A stretch of DNA of 5,873 bases, from positions 1-5,873 of the forward strand of contig CAKTTM010000121.1 in the NCBI GenBank assembly GCA_934615145.1, in the 5' to 3' direction. The position numbers and the translations under genes were made by a program. Source of the DNA: an uncultured Clostridia bacterium. GTDB lineage: Bacteria; Bacillota; Clostridia; Christensenellales; Aristaeellaceae. Numbering within the stretch: position 1 is the first letter of the stretch; each line of letters starts with the position of its first letter. The notes beneath the pieces were generated by a model. It saw nothing but the letters and a program-made list of their open reading frames with translations, made no database searches and was not told where the DNA came from. Shown here one piece after another: positions 5,615 to 5,873 of this stretch.

Positions 5615-5659
5615 AACCCATTTTCGGATAACCTATACCGTAATTAAGTGAGGAATAAG

Positions 5660-5873
5660 ATGTCCATCGACGAAACGAAAAAGAACCGCAAGCCGGATAT
5701 TGGCGGACAGGCCGTGCTGGAGGGCGTCATGATGAAGGCGCCCGAGCACATCGCCATCGCCGTGCGCAAACCCGACGGCAGCATCGTGCTCAAGCGCGAA
5801 GCCTATGAATCCCCCTCGAAAAAGCACAAGTGGATGGGCCTGCCCATGATCCGCGGCGCCGTCAACATGGTGC
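5660..5873 (+). CDS. yqhQ: DUF1385 (YqhQ-like) membrane protein, N-terminal part (cut by window end)
   Basis: ATG 5660 follows TGAGGA (5649-5654) at 5 bases. The 71 visible residues start with a short charged leader (MSIDETKKNRKPD), then the family signature IGGQAVLEGVMMKAPEHIAIAVR, a PDGSIVLK strand, and P-M-I-R-G-A-V-N, which precedes the first membrane segments in this family. The family is about 300 residues long, so three quarters of the protein is beyond the window. DUF1385 proteins are multi-pass membrane proteins of unknown biochemical role, sometimes labelled as predicted metal-dependent enzymes. In many Clostridia the gene lies just after rpmE and before the prmC/prfA genes, which fits here and predicts what follows. 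In this window it is separated from rpmE by a terminator, a small gene and a hairpin-rich spacer, so it is not obviously cotranscribed with it. Confidence 0.93.
   Translation, partial: MSIDETKKNRKPDIGGQAVLEGVMMKAPEHIAIAVRKPDGSIVLKREAYESPSKKHKWMGLPMIRGAVNMV

Larger units (their letters stand above)
5328..5659. other. Gene-free, hairpin-rich intergenic region upstream of the DUF1385 gene
   Basis: About 330 bases with no credible coding sequence; the open frames that cross it have no ribosome binding site and no family-like composition. It holds a row of inverted repeats: TGCGG/CCGCA (5332-5345), a 10-bp imperfect hairpin (5436-5463), CTGTGG/CCACAG (5465-5486), and the three described separately at 5514-5535, 5550-5581 and 5598-5614. 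No stem is followed by a T-run, so these are not ordinary terminators. No strong sigma-A promoter is visible before the DUF1385 gene; the best boxes, TTAACC (5613-5618) and TATACC (5634-5639), have only a 15-base spacer. Options are a structured non-coding RNA, a long 5' leader, a dispersed intergenic repeat, or a decayed gene. Confidence 0.5.

Overview
The window looks like chromosomal DNA from a GC-rich Gram-positive Clostridia-type bacterium (Bacillota), plausibly a gut lineage. The reasons are strong AGGAGG-type ribosome binding sites, sigma-A promoters with 17-nt spacers, three secreted proteins with Sec signal peptides, a dockerin domain, a zinc-type bL31 protein and a DUF1385 (YqhQ-like) protein just downstream of rpmE. 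That last gene order is common in Clostridia. The lineage below class is inference.

Layout, all on the plus strand. (1) Positions 1-1256: the 3' end of a DUF4367-type protein, as found in anti-sigma/membrane regulators, then a 236-aa secreted protein of unknown family, closed by a rho-independent terminator at 1229-1256. (2) Positions 1318-3505: a 706-aa secreted protein that joins an N-terminal beta-propeller-like half to an ABC-type extracellular solute-binding half with a charged helical insert. It is closed by a terminator at 3470-3499. (3) Positions 3507-4651: a GC-rich dyad, a near-consensus promoter, and a 343-aa secreted protein with an Ig-like region, a transglutaminase-like Cys-His-Asp domain and a C-terminal type I dockerin. 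(4) Positions 4699-5050: a self-contained rpmE (bL31) unit with its own extended -10 promoter, a short leader that can fold into an H-type pseudoknot against the Shine-Dalgarno sequence, and a terminator. (5) Positions 5127-5327: an unrecognised 66-aa helical protein with a strong ribosome binding site. (6) Positions 5328-5659: about 330 bases without a credible gene but with a run of hairpins. (7) Position 5660 to the edge: the N-terminus of a DUF1385 protein.

The left two thirds is an accessory, cell-surface region: sensing or regulatory fragment, solute-binding-like protein, and surface protein with a docking module. The right third is housekeeping. No mobile element, CRISPR array, tRNA or rRNA is visible. 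The best candidates for something undescribed are the rpmE leader pseudoknot, the hairpin-rich intergenic stretch, and the propeller/solute-binding fusion.
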